Positions 53,519 to 62,673 of a DNA stretch of 64,000 nucleotides are shown piece after piece. How positions within the stretch are numbered: the stretch's first letter is position 1; every line of letters begins with the position of its first letter. The stretch comes from Streptomyces piniterrae (GTDB lineage: Bacteria > Actinomycetota > Actinomycetes > Streptomycetales > Streptomycetaceae). The notes under the pieces were generated by a model, which was not told where the DNA came from, did not search any database, and worked only from the letters and a program-made list of their open reading frames with translations. Made by a program: the position numbers and the translations under genes. Where the stretch lies: the NCBI RefSeq assembly GCF_005048155.1, contig NZ_SUMB01000017.1, forward strand, positions 1-64,000, written 5' to 3'.

Positions 53519-53556
53519 ATTTCCCACGCCCGACAACATTTCCCACGCCCGACAAC
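53519..53556. repeat. direct repeat, 19 bp x 2
   Basis: Two exact copies of ATTTCCCACGCCCGACAAC, 40 nt upstream of the GNAT start. It may be two operator sites or a simple duplication. Confidence 0.88.
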
Positions 53557-53642
53557 CGCACCCCAGCGCCACACCCCCCGCCGCAACGCCGACGGCCGGC
53601 CCCGCGTGTTGCGGGACCGGCCGTACGGGAGAGCGTCCGCCG

Positions 53643-55919
53643 TTACTTCACCGGCTCCGGCTCCGGCGCGTCCGCCGACGCCGTTCCACCGTCGGTCCCG
53701 CCGGAGTCGACCGGCGTCTTGACGGAGTCCAGCAGCAGCTGGGCCACGTCGACGACCTGCACCGACTCCTTCGCCTTGCCGTCGTTCTTCTTGCCGTTGA
53801 CCGAGTCGGTCAGCATGACCAGGCAGAACGGGCAGGCGGTGGACACGATGTCCGGGTTGAGCGACAGCGCCTCGTCGACCCGCTCGTTGTTGATGCGCTT
53901 GCCGATGCGCTCTTCCATCCACATCCGCGCACCACCGGCGCCACAGCAGAAACCGCGCTCCTTGTGGCGGTGCATCTCCTCGTTGCGCAGGCCCGGCACC
54001 TTGGCGATGATCTCGCGCGGCGGCGTGTAGACCTTGTTGTGGCGGCCCAGGTAGCAGGGGTCGTGGTAGGTGATCAGACCCTCGACCGGCGTGACGGGGA
54101 TCAGCTTGCCCTCGTCGACGAGGTGCTGCAGCAGCTGGGTGTGGTGGATGACCTCGTACTCGCCGCCGAGCTGCGGGTACTCGTTTGCGATGGTGTTGAA
54201 GCAGTGCGGGCAGGTCGCGACGATCTTCTTCGACGACTTCGGCTTCTTCGTCGACTCGTCCTCGTCGTCCTCGCCGAACGCGGCGTTCAGCGAGGCGACG
54301 TTCTCCGCGCCGAGCTGCTGGAAGAGGAACTCGTTGCCCAGGCGGCGCGGCGAGTCACCGGTGCACTTCTCGTCGCCGCCCATGATCGCGAACTTGACGC
54401 CCGCGATGTGCAGCAGCTCGGCGAAGGCCTTGGTGGTCTTCTTCGCCCGGTCCTCCAGGGCGCCCGCGCAGCCGACCCAGTAGAGGTAGTCGACCTCGGT
54501 GAGGTCCTCGACGTCCTTGCCGACGACCGGGATCTCGAAGTCGACCTCCTTGGTCCACGCCAGGCGCTGCTTCTTGGCCAGGCCCCAGGGGTTGCCCTTC
54601 TTCTCCAGGTTCTTGAGCATCGTGCCCGCCTCGGACGGGAACGACGACTCGATCATGACCTGGTAGCGGCGCATGTCGACGATGTGGTCGATGTGCTCGA
54701 TGTCTACCGGGCACTGCTCGACGCAGGCACCGCAGGTGGTGCAGGACCACAGCACGTCCGGGTCGATGACACCGTTCTCTTCGAGGGTGCCGATCAGCGG
54801 GCGCTCGGCCTCGGCCAGTGCCGACGCGGGAACGTCCTTCAGCGCCTCGGCGGAGGCGGTCTCGTTGCCCTCGGCGTCCTTGCCACCGCCGGCCAGCAGG
54901 TACGGGGCCTTGGCGTGCGCATGGTCCCGCAGCGACATGATCAGCAGCTTCGGGGAGAGCGGCTTGCCGGTGTTCCACGCGGGGCACTGCGACTGGCAGC
55001 GGCCGCACTCGGTGCAGGTGGAGAAGTCCAGCAGGCCCTTCCACGAGAAGTGCTCGATCTGGGAGACGCCGAACTGGTCGTCCTCGCCCGGGTCCTCGAA
55101 GTCGATCGGCTTGCCGCCGGAGGTCATCGGCTGCAGCGCGCCGAGCGCCACATCGCCGTCCGCCTCACGCTTGAACCAGATGTTGGGGAAGGCCAGGAAG
55201 CGGTGCCAGGCCACGCCCATGTCGGTCTTGAGGGAGACCGTGATCATCCAGATGAACGACGTCGCGATCTTGATCATCGCGAAGAGGTAGGTGAGGTTCT
55301 GGAGGGTGCCGATGCTCAGGCCCTTGAAGGCGGCGACCAGCGGGTACGAGGCGAAGTAGGCGGCCTCGTAGTGGTCGACGCCGTGCTGGGCGCCCTCCAG
55401 GGCGTGCAGCGTCACGATGCAGATGCCGACGATGAGGATGACGGTCTCGACGAAGTACGCCTGGCCGATGTTGGAGCCCGCGAAGCGGGACTTGCGGCCC
55501 GCCTTGCCCGGCCGGCTCAGCTGCCGGATGACGATCAGGGCGAGGATGCCCACGGTCGTCATCGTGCCGATGCCCTCGACCCACAGCTCCCACGGCAGCC
55601 AGGTGCCGATGACCGGGATCAGCCAGTCGGCCTTGAAGAGCTGGCCGATGGCGTTGACGATCGTCAGCAGCAGGGAGAAGAAGCCCACCGCGACGAACCA
55701 GTGCGCCACGCCGACGACGCCCCAGCGGTTCATCCGGGTGTGGCCGAGGAATTCCTTGACCACGGTGACGGTGCGCTGCGCGGGATCGTCGGTCCTGGTG
55801 CCGGCGGGTACCGACTGGCCGAGCCGCATGAGGCGGTAGATCTGCAGGATGGCACGGCCGAACAGCGCGACGCCGACCGCGATTAGGACCAGCGACACAA
55901 TGATCGCGGCGAGTTGCAT
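53643..55919 (-). CDS. membrane Fe-S oxidoreductase, heterodisulfide-reductase-like
   Basis: A 758-residue protein. The N-terminal third has about five membrane helices (about 3-25, 70-95, 115-135, 155-178, 205-235). Two [4Fe-4S] clusters follow (TCTECGRCQSQCPAWN and SCTTCGACVEQCP), then two CCG domains (one with ATCPHCFNTI and CCGAGGARMWMEE, the other with YWVGCAG). It would pass electrons between a quinone pool and a soluble carrier. It lies just upstream of dnaK, divergent, as in other Streptomyces. Donor and acceptor unknown. Confidence 0.92.
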   Translation of the reverse strand: MQLAAIIVSLVLIAVGVALFGRAILQIYRLMRLGQSVPAGTRTDDPAQRTVTVVKEFLGHTRMNRWGVVGVAHWFVAVGFFSLLLTIVNAIGQLFKADWLIPVIGTWLPWELWVEGIGTMTTVGILALIVIRQLSRPGKAGRKSRFAGSNIGQAYFVETVILIVGICIVTLHALEGAQHGVDHYEAAYFASYPLVAAFKGLSIGTLQNLTYLFAMIKIATSFIWMITVSLKTDMGVAWHRFLAFPNIWFKREADGDVALGALQPMTSGGKPIDFEDPGEDDQFGVSQIEHFSWKGLLDFSTCTECGRCQSQCPAWNTGKPLSPKLLIMSLRDHAHAKAPYLLAGGGKDAEGNETASAEALKDVPASALAEAERPLIGTLEENGVIDPDVLWSCTTCGACVEQCPVDIEHIDHIVDMRRYQVMIESSFPSEAGTMLKNLEKKGNPWGLAKKQRLAWTKEVDFEIPVVGKDVEDLTEVDYLYWVGCAGALEDRAKKTTKAFAELLHIAGVKFAIMGGDEKCTGDSPRRLGNEFLFQQLGAENVASLNAAFGEDDEDESTKKPKSSKKIVATCPHCFNTIANEYPQLGGEYEVIHHTQLLQHLVDEGKLIPVTPVEGLITYHDPCYLGRHNKVYTPPREIIAKVPGLRNEEMHRHKERGFCCGAGGARMWMEERIGKRINNERVDEALSLNPDIVSTACPFCLVMLTDSVNGKKNDGKAKESVQVVDVAQLLLDSVKTPVDSGGTDGGTASADAPEPEPVK

Positions 55920-56162
55920 TGGGGGCTCCTCGAACCTGCGAGAGCGGAAATCTAGGCGGAGCCGCTCATCGATCGAGCGGAACTACTAAGCGGTAACTTT
56001 TTGGGTCTGCGCTGAGGTTACCCAGTATCCCCGGCCCCATGAAGCCGCGCGGCCGGTGATCTGCGTCGCGCAGGCAACCCTCTCCGGAGCCGCGACGTCT
56101 ACGGAAATGACCCGGTGAGGATAAGGCCGACATAAAAGTTGAGCGGCCCCGACTCAGCTCTG

Positions 56163-56191
56163 TTGACAGGTTTTCGGCGATGCTGCACTCT
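56163..56191 (+). promoter_or_regulatory. probable dnaK promoter
   Basis: TTGACA (56163-56168) is a strong -35; a weaker -10-like CACTCT lies 17 nt later at 56186-56191. It overlaps the HAIR site, as expected for HspR repression. The 309-bp gap 55920-56228 holds this and nothing else I can support. Confidence 0.6.
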
Positions 56192-56210
56192 TGAGCCTGT
56201 TCCACTCAAG
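56190..56210. promoter_or_regulatory. HAIR operator (HspR site) of the dnaK operon
   Basis: CTTGAGC-N7-ACTCAAG matches the HAIR consensus CTTGAGT-N7-ACTCAAG with one change. It sits over the dnaK promoter, 18 nt before the ATG. Confidence 0.92.
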
Positions 56211-56228
56211 TCAGCTGGAGGAATTGAA

Positions 56229-58079
56229 ATGGCACGTGCGGTCGGCATCGACCTGGGCACGACGAACTCCGTCGTCAGTGTTCTCGAAGGCGGTGAGCCC
56301 ACCGTCATCACCAACGCCGAGGGCGCCAGGACCACGCCGTCCGTCGTCGCCTTCGCCAAGAACGGCGAGGTGCTGGTCGGCGAGGTAGCCAAGCGCCAGG
56401 CGGTCACCAACGTCGACAGGACCATCCGGTCGGTCAAGCGCCACATGGGCACCGACTGGAAGATCGACATCGACGGCAAGGGCTTCAACCCGCAGCAGAT
56501 GAGCGCCTTCATCCTGCAGAAGCTCAAGCGTGACGCCGAGGCGTACCTGGGCGAGAAGGTCGTGGACGCGGTCATCACCGTCCCTGCCTACTTCAACGAC
56601 TCCGAGCGCCAGGCCACCAAGGAGGCCGGTGAGATCGCGGGTCTGAACGTCCTGCGCATCGTCAACGAGCCCACCGCCGCCGCGCTGGCCTACGGCCTGG
56701 AGAAGGACGACCAGACCATTCTGGTCTTCGACCTCGGTGGCGGCACCTTCGACGTCTCGCTGCTGGAGATCGGCGACGGCGTCGTCGAGGTGAAGGCCAC
56801 CAACGGCGACAACCACCTCGGTGGTGACGACTGGGACCAGCGCGTCGTCGACTACCTGGTCAAGCAGTTCCAGAACGGCCACGGCGTCGACCTCGCCAAG
56901 GACAAGATGGCGCTCCAGCGTCTGCGCGAGGCCGCCGAGAAGGCGAAGATCGAGCTGTCCTCGTCCACCGAGACGACGATCAACCTGCCGTACATCACGG
57001 CCTCCGCCGAGGGCCCGCTGCACCTGGACGAGAAGCTCACCCGGGCGCAGTTCCAGCAGCTCACCGCGGACCTCCTCGACCGCTGCAAGACCCCGTTCCA
57101 CAACGTCATCAAGGACGCCGGCATCCAGCTGTCCGAGATCGACCACGTGGTCCTGGTCGGCGGCTCGACCCGTATGCCGGCCGTCGCCGAGCTCGTCAAG
57201 GAGCTGACCGGCGGCAAGGACGCCAACAAGGGCGTCAACCCGGACGAGGTCGTCGCCATCGGCGCGTCGCTGCAGGCCGGTGTCCTCAAGGGTGAGGTCA
57301 AGGACGTCCTGCTCCTCGACGTCACCCCGCTGTCCCTCGGTATCGAGACCAAGGGCGGCATCATGACGAAGCTCATCGAGCGGAACACGACGATCCCGAC
57401 CAAGCGGTCCGAGATCTTCACCACCGCCGAGGACAACCAGCCCTCCGTGCAGATCCAGGTCTACCAGGGCGAGCGCGAGATCGCGGCGTACAACAAGAAG
57501 CTCGGGATGTTCGAGCTGACCGGTCTGCCGCCGGCCCCGCGCGGTGTCCCGCAGATCGAGGTCGCCTTCGACATCGACGCCAACGGCATCATGCACGTCG
57601 CGGCCAAGGACCTCGGCACCGGCAAGGAGCAGAAGATGACCGTCACCGGCGGCTCCTCGCTGCCGAAGGACGAGGTCGACCGCATGCGCCAGGAGGCCGA
57701 GCAGTACGCGGACGAGGACCACCGCCGCCGCGAGGCCGCCGAGGCCCGCAACCAGGGCGAGCAGCTCGTCTACCAGACCGAGAAGTTCCTCAAGGACAAC
57801 GAGGACAAGGTTCCCGGCGAGGTGAAGACCGAGGTGGAGACCGCCGTCAACGAGCTGAAGGAGAAGCTCAAGGGCGACGACACCGCCGAGATCCGCACCG
57901 CCACGGAGAAGGTCGCGGCCGTCTCCCAGAAGCTGGGCCAGGCCATGTACGCCGACGCCCAGGCCGCGGGCGGCGCCGAGGGCGCTGCCGGTGCCGGTGA
58001 GCAGGCCAAGGCCGAGGACGACGTCGTGGACGCCGAGATCGTCGACGACGAGAAGCCCAAGAAGGATGGTGCCGCGTGA
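56229..58079 (+). CDS. dnaK: chaperone DnaK (Hsp70)
   Basis: A 616-residue Hsp70. The ATPase domain has MARAVGIDLGTTNSVVSV and VFDLGGGTFDVS; the substrate-binding domain follows at about 365-490, then a helical lid and an acidic tail. ATG 56229 gives the conserved N-terminus; ribosome site GGAGG. First gene of the HspR operon, repressed by HspR at the HAIR site. Confidence 0.98.
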   Translation: MARAVGIDLGTTNSVVSVLEGGEPTVITNAEGARTTPSVVAFAKNGEVLVGEVAKRQAVTNVDRTIRSVKRHMGTDWKIDIDGKGFNPQQMSAFILQKLKRDAEAYLGEKVVDAVITVPAYFNDSERQATKEAGEIAGLNVLRIVNEPTAAALAYGLEKDDQTILVFDLGGGTFDVSLLEIGDGVVEVKATNGDNHLGGDDWDQRVVDYLVKQFQNGHGVDLAKDKMALQRLREAAEKAKIELSSSTETTINLPYITASAEGPLHLDEKLTRAQFQQLTADLLDRCKTPFHNVIKDAGIQLSEIDHVVLVGGSTRMPAVAELVKELTGGKDANKGVNPDEVVAIGASLQAGVLKGEVKDVLLLDVTPLSLGIETKGGIMTKLIERNTTIPTKRSEIFTTAEDNQPSVQIQVYQGEREIAAYNKKLGMFELTGLPPAPRGVPQIEVAFDIDANGIMHVAAKDLGTGKEQKMTVTGGSSLPKDEVDRMRQEAEQYADEDHRRREAAEARNQGEQLVYQTEKFLKDNEDKVPGEVKTEVETAVNELKEKLKGDDTAEIRTATEKVAAVSQKLGQAMYADAQAAGGAEGAAGAGEQAKAEDDVVDAEIVDDEKPKKDGAA

Positions 58080-58756
58080 CGGAGGAGACCCCGGGCTTCG
58101 ACGAGAAGCCCGACGTCCCCGCCGACACCGAGTCCGCAGGAAGCCCTGACGACACGGCGCAGGGTGCCGAGTCCGCCGAAACGGCGGGCTCGGCCCCGGC
58201 CGGGGACGACAAGCAAGGAAGCCAGCAGGACGTGGCTCTCACGGCGCAGCTGGACCAGGTGCGTACGGCGCTCAACGAGCGCACGGCGGACCTCCAGCGG
58301 CTCCAGGCCGAGTACCAGAACTACCGCCGTCGGGTGGAGCGGGACCGGGTCACGGTCAAGGAGATCGCCGCGGCGAACCTCCTGTCCGAGCTCCTGCCCG
58401 TGCTCGACGACGTGGGCCGGGCCCGTGAGCACGGCGAACTGGTCGGCGGCTTCAAGTCGGTGGCCGAATCGCTGGAGACCGTGGTCGCCAAGCTCGGTCT
58501 GCAGCAGTTCGGCAAGGAGGGCGAGCCCTTCGACCCGACGATCCACGAAGCGCTGATGCATTCGTACGCACCGGACGTCACGGAAACCACGTGCGTTGCG
58601 ATCCTCCAGCCCGGGTATCGCATCGGTGAACGGACCATCCGCCCCGCGCGGGTCGCCGTCGCCGAGCCGCAGCCGGGCGCGCAGAGCGCCAAGTCCGGAT
58701 CCGAGGACGACGCCAAGGCTGCGGACGAGGAGAGCGGTGGCCCGGACGAGGGCTGA
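58076..58756 (+). CDS. grpE: nucleotide exchange factor GrpE
   Basis: A 226-residue GrpE. An acidic disordered start (1-55) precedes the coiled coil and beta domain (about 70-205, with YQNYRRRVERDR and VGGFKSVAESLETVV). It exchanges ADP on DnaK. GTG start overlaps the dnaK stop (GTGA). Confidence 0.97.
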   Translation: MTEETPGFDEKPDVPADTESAGSPDDTAQGAESAETAGSAPAGDDKQGSQQDVALTAQLDQVRTALNERTADLQRLQAEYQNYRRRVERDRVTVKEIAAANLLSELLPVLDDVGRAREHGELVGGFKSVAESLETVVAKLGLQQFGKEGEPFDPTIHEALMHSYAPDVTETTCVAILQPGYRIGERTIRPARVAVAEPQPGAQSAKSGSEDDAKAADEESGGPDEG

Positions 58757-58801
58757 CGTGACGACAGCAGAGAAAAAAGAGCGGAAGGAGGGACGTCGGG
58801 G

Positions 58802-59977
58802 ATGAGCACCAAGGACTTCGTGGAGAAGGACTACTACAAGGTCCTCGGCGTCCCGAAGGACGCCACCGAGGCGGAGATCAAGAAGGCGTACCGCAAGCTG
58901 GCCCGGGAGAACCACCCGGACGCCAACAAGGGCGACGCCAAGGCCGAGGAGCGCTTCAAGGAGATCTCCGAGGCCAATGACGTCCTGGGTGACGCCAAGC
59001 GCCGCAAGGAGTACGACGAGGCGCGCGCGCTGTTCGGCAACGGCGGCTTCCGCCCGGGACCCGGCGGCCCCGGCGGCAGCTTCAACTTCGACCTGGGCGA
59101 CCTCTTCGGGGGCGGCTCCCAGGGCGGCGGCGGAGCCGGCGGCTTCGGCGGCGGGCTCGGGGACGTCTTCGGCGGCCTGTTCAACCGTGGCGGCGCGGGG
59201 ACGCGCAGCCACGCGCGGCGCGGTCAGGACATCGAGTCCGAGGTGACGCTCAGCTTCACCGAGGCGGTCGACGGGGCCACGGTCCCGCTGCGGATGTCCA
59301 GCCAGGCGCCGTGCAAGGCGTGTTCGGGCACCGGCGACAAAAACGGTACGCCTCGGGTCTGCCCGACGTGTGTCGGCACCGGACAGGTCAGCCGGGGCGC
59401 GGGCGGCGGCTTCTCGCTCACCGACCCGTGCGCCGACTGCAAGGGCCGCGGCCTGATCGCCCAGGACCCCTGCGAGGTCTGCAAGGGCAGCGGGCGCGCG
59501 ACGAGTTCCCGCACCATGCAGGTCCGCATCCCCGCGGGCGTCTCCGACGGGCAGCGCATCCGGCTGCGCGGCAAGGGCGCCCCGGGCGAGCAGGGCGGCC
59601 CGGCCGGCGATCTGTATGTCGTGGTGCATGTCGACGCCCACCCGGTCTTCGGCCGCAAGGGCGACAACCTCACCGTCACGGTGCCGGTCACCTTCCCGGA
59701 GGCCGCGCTGGGCGGCGAGGTGAAGGTGCCGACGCTGGGCGGCCCGCCGGTCACGCTCAAACTGCCGGCCGGCACCCCCAACGGACGCACCATGCGGGCC
59801 CGAGGCAAGGGCGCGGCCCGCAAGGACGGCACCCGGGGAGACCTCCTGGTCACCATCGAGGTGGTCGTCCCCAAGGACCTCAGCGACAAGGCGAGGGAGT
59901 CGCTGGAGTCCTATCGCGAGGCGACCGCGGGGCAGGACCCGCGGGCGGAGCTGTTCCAGGCCGCGAAGGGAGCTTGA
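58802..59977 (+). CDS. dnaJ: co-chaperone DnaJ
   Basis: A 391-residue DnaJ. The J domain (1-75) has the YKVLGVPKDATE start and an HPD motif; a Gly/Phe-rich linker follows, then a four-cluster zinc domain (CKACSGTG, CPTCVGTG, CADCKGRG, CEVCKGSG) and the C-terminal dimer part. ATG at 58802. It stimulates DnaK. Confidence 0.98.
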   Translation: MSTKDFVEKDYYKVLGVPKDATEAEIKKAYRKLARENHPDANKGDAKAEERFKEISEANDVLGDAKRRKEYDEARALFGNGGFRPGPGGPGGSFNFDLGDLFGGGSQGGGGAGGFGGGLGDVFGGLFNRGGAGTRSHARRGQDIESEVTLSFTEAVDGATVPLRMSSQAPCKACSGTGDKNGTPRVCPTCVGTGQVSRGAGGGFSLTDPCADCKGRGLIAQDPCEVCKGSGRATSSRTMQVRIPAGVSDGQRIRLRGKGAPGEQGGPAGDLYVVVHVDAHPVFGRKGDNLTVTVPVTFPEAALGGEVKVPTLGGPPVTLKLPAGTPNGRTMRARGKGAARKDGTRGDLLVTIEVVVPKDLSDKARESLESYREATAGQDPRAELFQAAKGA

Positions 59978-59978
59978 G

Positions 59979-60437
59979 ATGGACAGCCGGGGCGGGCAGC
60001 GTCGTAACCCATATGAACTGACCGAAGAGTCGCCGGTGTACGTCATCTCCGTCGCGGCTCAGCTCTCCGGGCTGCATCCGCAGACCCTGCGGCAGTACGA
60101 CCGGCTGGGCCTGGTCTCTCCCGACCGCACGGCCGGCCGGGGGCGTCGCTACTCGGCCCGCGACATCGAACTGCTGCGCACCGTCCAGCAGTTGTCGCAG
60201 GAAGAGGGCATCAACCTCGCCGGCATCAAGCGCATCATCGAGCTGGAGAACCAGGTCGCGGCCCTCCAGCAGCGGGTCGTCGAGCTGCAGGGCGCCCTGG
60301 AGGGCGCGGCCAGCGCGATGCAGCAGCGGGAGGCGGCGGTGCATGCCTCGTACCGCCGTGACCTGGTGCCGTATCAGGATGTGCAGCAGACCAGTGCGCT
60401 GGTGGTGTGGCGGCCCAAGCGGTCGTCGTCGGAGTAG
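59979..60437 (+). CDS. hspR: heat shock repressor HspR (MerR family)
   Basis: A 152-residue MerR-type repressor. The winged helix has VISVAAQLSGLHPQTLRQYD and GRRYSARDIELL; a helical tail (about 85-130) follows and the end is VVWRPKRSSSE. It starts right after dnaJ and binds the HAIR sites of dnaK and clpB, usually with DnaK as co-repressor. Confidence 0.98.
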   Translation: MDSRGGQRRNPYELTEESPVYVISVAAQLSGLHPQTLRQYDRLGLVSPDRTAGRGRRYSARDIELLRTVQQLSQEEGINLAGIKRIIELENQVAALQQRVVELQGALEGAASAMQQREAAVHASYRRDLVPYQDVQQTSALVVWRPKRSSSE

Positions 60438-60477
60438 GCGGGGCGCGCCGCTGCCGACAGGGACCTCTCATGCGGGG

Positions 60478-60503
60478 AAGGGCCGGGGAAACCCGGCCCT
60501 TTT
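60478..60503 (+). terminator. terminator of the dnaK operon
   Basis: AAGGGCCGGG (60478-60487) pairs with CCCGGCCCTT (60492-60501), loop GAAA, followed by TTC. It is a classic stem with a short T-run, 40 nt after hspR. Confidence 0.88.
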
Positions 60504-60524
60504 CGTGTCCTGCCGGTGGTGGTC

Positions 60525-60929
60525 TCAGCAGCCGTTGTAGCCGGCGGTCGGCATCGAGAGCCGGCGGTGCACATGCGACTTCATCGCCAGGGTGTAGACG
60601 GGCTCGTCGAGATCGGCGGTCTCCAGGCGCACGCCGGCGGCGGCGCAGCGTGCGGTGAATTCGTCGGCCCCGTCGATGGCGTTCTCCAGCGCCCGGCGGT
60701 TGGGCGTCACGAACACATCGACCAGGCCTTCCTCCACATCGCTCCACAGCGCACTGTGGTCGGCGCGCAGCTGGTGCAGGCTGAGCTGGCAGGTCAGGTG
60801 GTAGTCACGGGCCGCCGCCCACTGTTTGCACATGTCGTGCTGGCTGCGGTCGTCGACCAGGAACGGATCCTCGTCCAGCTCGGACAGCGGCATCAGGCAG
60901 GCGATCGCCGTCACTCGGACCGAGTTCAT
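60525..60929 (-). CDS. hypothetical protein, coupled to the zinc-ribbon gene
   Basis: A 134-residue soluble protein of unknown function. LDEDPFLVDDRSQHDMCKQW, LRADHSALWSDVEEGLVDV and PTAGYNGC (end) are visible. Its ATG overlaps the stop of the upstream zinc-ribbon gene (ATGA). It converges on hspR. Confidence 0.72.
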   Translation of the reverse strand: MNSVRVTAIACLMPLSELDEDPFLVDDRSQHDMCKQWAAARDYHLTCQLSLHQLRADHSALWSDVEEGLVDVFVTPNRRALENAIDGADEFTARCAAAGVRLETADLDEPVYTLAMKSHVHRRLSMPTAGYNGC

Positions 60930-61237
60930 CGTGCCCTCCGGGGCGTGGCGACTGTGGGGGCGACGATACCCCCGCAGACGGCCCGGGGTGGAGGGGCTGT
61001 ACCGGGTGGCGAGGCGTAACCGCAGGCGTGGCAGATCTTCCATCCGTCCTGGTTGACCGCGAGCTGGCCGCCGCAGCGCGGGCAGAGCTCGGCGTGTGGC
61101 GGTGGCCATGGGGGTCCTCCCTGTTCATGGGGGTCCCCCCGCTCGAACGAAGTTGAGAGTGGGGGAGAAGTCGAGACCTTGGGGGAGGGTTCGGGGTGGC
61201 GGGGAACGGTCGTCGCGATGCGCAGTGCAGACGCCAT
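60926..61237 (-). CDS. small zinc-ribbon protein
   Basis: A 103-residue protein with a CPRCGG and CHACGYA zinc ribbon in the second half. The ATG at 61237 has a GGAGG 6 nt upstream, which decides the start. It is coupled to the next gene by ATGA. Between 61238 and 61476 I see no gene. Confidence 0.75.
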   Translation of the reverse strand: MASALRIATTVPRHPEPSPKVSTSPPLSTSFERGDPHEQGGPPWPPPHAELCPRCGGQLAVNQDGWKICHACGYASPPGTAPPPRAVCGGIVAPTVATPRRAR

Positions 61238-61476
61238 GCGGCCTCCAGCTGCCGTGTATTGCCCGGGAGAGGTCCGAAGCGGTCCGCTGTCTGCGCGGGG
61301 CTGTTCGGTTTCCTACGGTCCTGGGTACCAGGCGGGGACCAACGGATGCGTAAGGAAGGGCGATTTCCAGCCAGGTCCGGACCGCGTACCGGCTGTGTAC
61401 GAGCCGCCTACGGGCCGTGTGCGGGCCGGGCGCGGCGCATGTCTGGAACCCGGGACCCGCAGGCGTCGGCTCGGCG

Positions 61477-61881
61477 TCAGGCCCGCCCGAGCGCCTTGGT
61501 CACCGCGATCTCGATCATCACGCGATCGGGGTTGGGCGTCGGCGTCCGCCCGTAGCGCGCGGCGTACCGGTTCACCGCGTCCGCCACCGACTCCGCGTCC
61601 GTACGCACCCGCGCGACGCCCTCCAGCGTCGCCCAGCGGCCGCGGTCCACCTGGCAGACGGCGACGGCGGCCCCGTCCGGACCTGCGGCGAGGATGTTCT
61701 TGACCTTGGTGCTGTCCTTGCGGGTGATCACCCGCGCGATCCGCTGCCCGGCGTCGAAGGTGACACCGACCGGCACGACATGCGGGGTGCCGTCGGTACG
61801 CAGCGTGGTCAGCGTGCACATGAAGTACTCGTCCCAGAAGGCGAGGTACGCGGGGGCGAGGGCGGTGAGGTCGTGGGCCAT
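61477..61881 (-). CDS. pyridoxamine-phosphate-oxidase-like (PPOX/FDOR) flavin or F420-binding protein
   Basis: A 134-residue split-barrel protein. LTTLRTDGTPHVVPVGVTFD and CQVDRGRWATLEGVARV fit the FMN/F420 PPOX family; cofactor (FMN or F420) cannot be fixed from sequence. Start chosen at 61881. Confidence 0.9.
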   Translation of the reverse strand: MAHDLTALAPAYLAFWDEYFMCTLTTLRTDGTPHVVPVGVTFDAGQRIARVITRKDSTKVKNILAAGPDGAAVAVCQVDRGRWATLEGVARVRTDAESVADAVNRYAARYGRTPTPNPDRVMIEIAVTKALGRA

Positions 61882-61910
61882 GGGGGGGAGGGTAGTCGGG
61901 GCCCGGCAGA

Positions 61911-62492
61911 TCAGAGGAAGTCGGAGGTCTCCAGGTCGAAGGAGAAGGGGGCGGGGAGGGGGACGGGTTTGCCGAAGGGCGTGGAATGGCTCTCGCGGTA
62001 GTCCCCGTCCTTCGGCTCGCTGAAGAGCGTGACCGTGGACTTGTCGCGGTCGACGAGGAGGTAGAGCGGAATGCCGGCGCGGGCGTATCCGTGCCGCTTG
62101 GCGACGCGGTCGTTGCGTGGTCTGGTCGACGTCACCTCGATGACCATGGCTACGCCGTCGCTGGCCATCCAGGGGCTGGCACCCCGGAAGAGGCGCAGAG
62201 CGCGCGGGGCAATGGTGGCATCGGGGATCACGTGGTCCGCGGGGTTGGGTTCCAGGCCGGGAAGCTTGAGTCCTTTGCCGCCGTACCAGCGCATGGCGGT
62301 CGCTGACGCGCTCACCACCTGCTCGTTCATCGCGGCCAGGTACTCCTCGTGATCGCCGTCCGTCGGCGGTGTCACAACAATGTCCCCCTCGATGAGCTCG
62401 GCCCGGAACCCCGTCGGGGTTTCCAGGGCCAGAAAGCCTTCCAGGAGGATGTCGTCGTGCGTGGGCATCGGCTCGTGTGCCATAGCCGTCAT
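61911..62492 (-). CDS. Uma2-family (PD-(D/E)XK-like) protein
   Basis: A 193-residue Uma2/DUF820 protein. The restriction-endonuclease-like core has VIPDATIAPRA (Asp), MVIEVTSTRPRN (Glu) and KRHGYARAGIPLYLLVD. Function unknown, though common in actinobacteria. AAGGAGGTG precedes the ATG at 62492. It is divergent from clpB and shares the region with the HAIR site. Confidence 0.9.
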   Translation of the reverse strand: MTAMAHEPMPTHDDILLEGFLALETPTGFRAELIEGDIVVTPPTDGDHEEYLAAMNEQVVSASATAMRWYGGKGLKLPGLEPNPADHVIPDATIAPRALRLFRGASPWMASDGVAMVIEVTSTRPRNDRVAKRHGYARAGIPLYLLVDRDKSTVTLFSEPKDGDYRESHSTPFGKPVPLPAPFSFDLETSDFL

Positions 62493-62580
62493 GCTGCACC
62501 TCCTTGTGGTCGAAGGCCAGTGTTGCCAGGGGATGCCAACGGCGAAGGCGCGTTCGGCGTCGTTCACCCGGAAGAGTCGC

Positions 62581-62601
62581 CTTGAGTGGAATAGACTCAA
62601 C
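62581..62601. promoter_or_regulatory. HAIR operator (HspR site) of clpB
   Basis: CTTGAGT-N7-ACTCAA(C) matches HAIR with one terminal mismatch. It lies 72 nt before the clpB start and also upstream of Uma2, so HspR may affect both directions. Confidence 0.9.
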
Positions 62602-62673
62602 TTATCGCACGTTAGAACAAGCAAGACCCTTCAAGACCGTTGTCAGGCACCGCACGAGGAGGAGTACGGGCAC

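Noticed and set aside
57770..60046. 758-aa minus-strand frame over dnaK, grpE and dnaJ
   Set aside because: Antisense of clearly identified chaperone genes.
60525..61109. 194-aa fusion starting at an ATG with GGGAGG at 61109
   Set aside because: The zinc ribbon is in another frame with its own GGAGG-led start at 61237 and an ATGA junction to the 134-aa gene, so the fused reading is unlikely.
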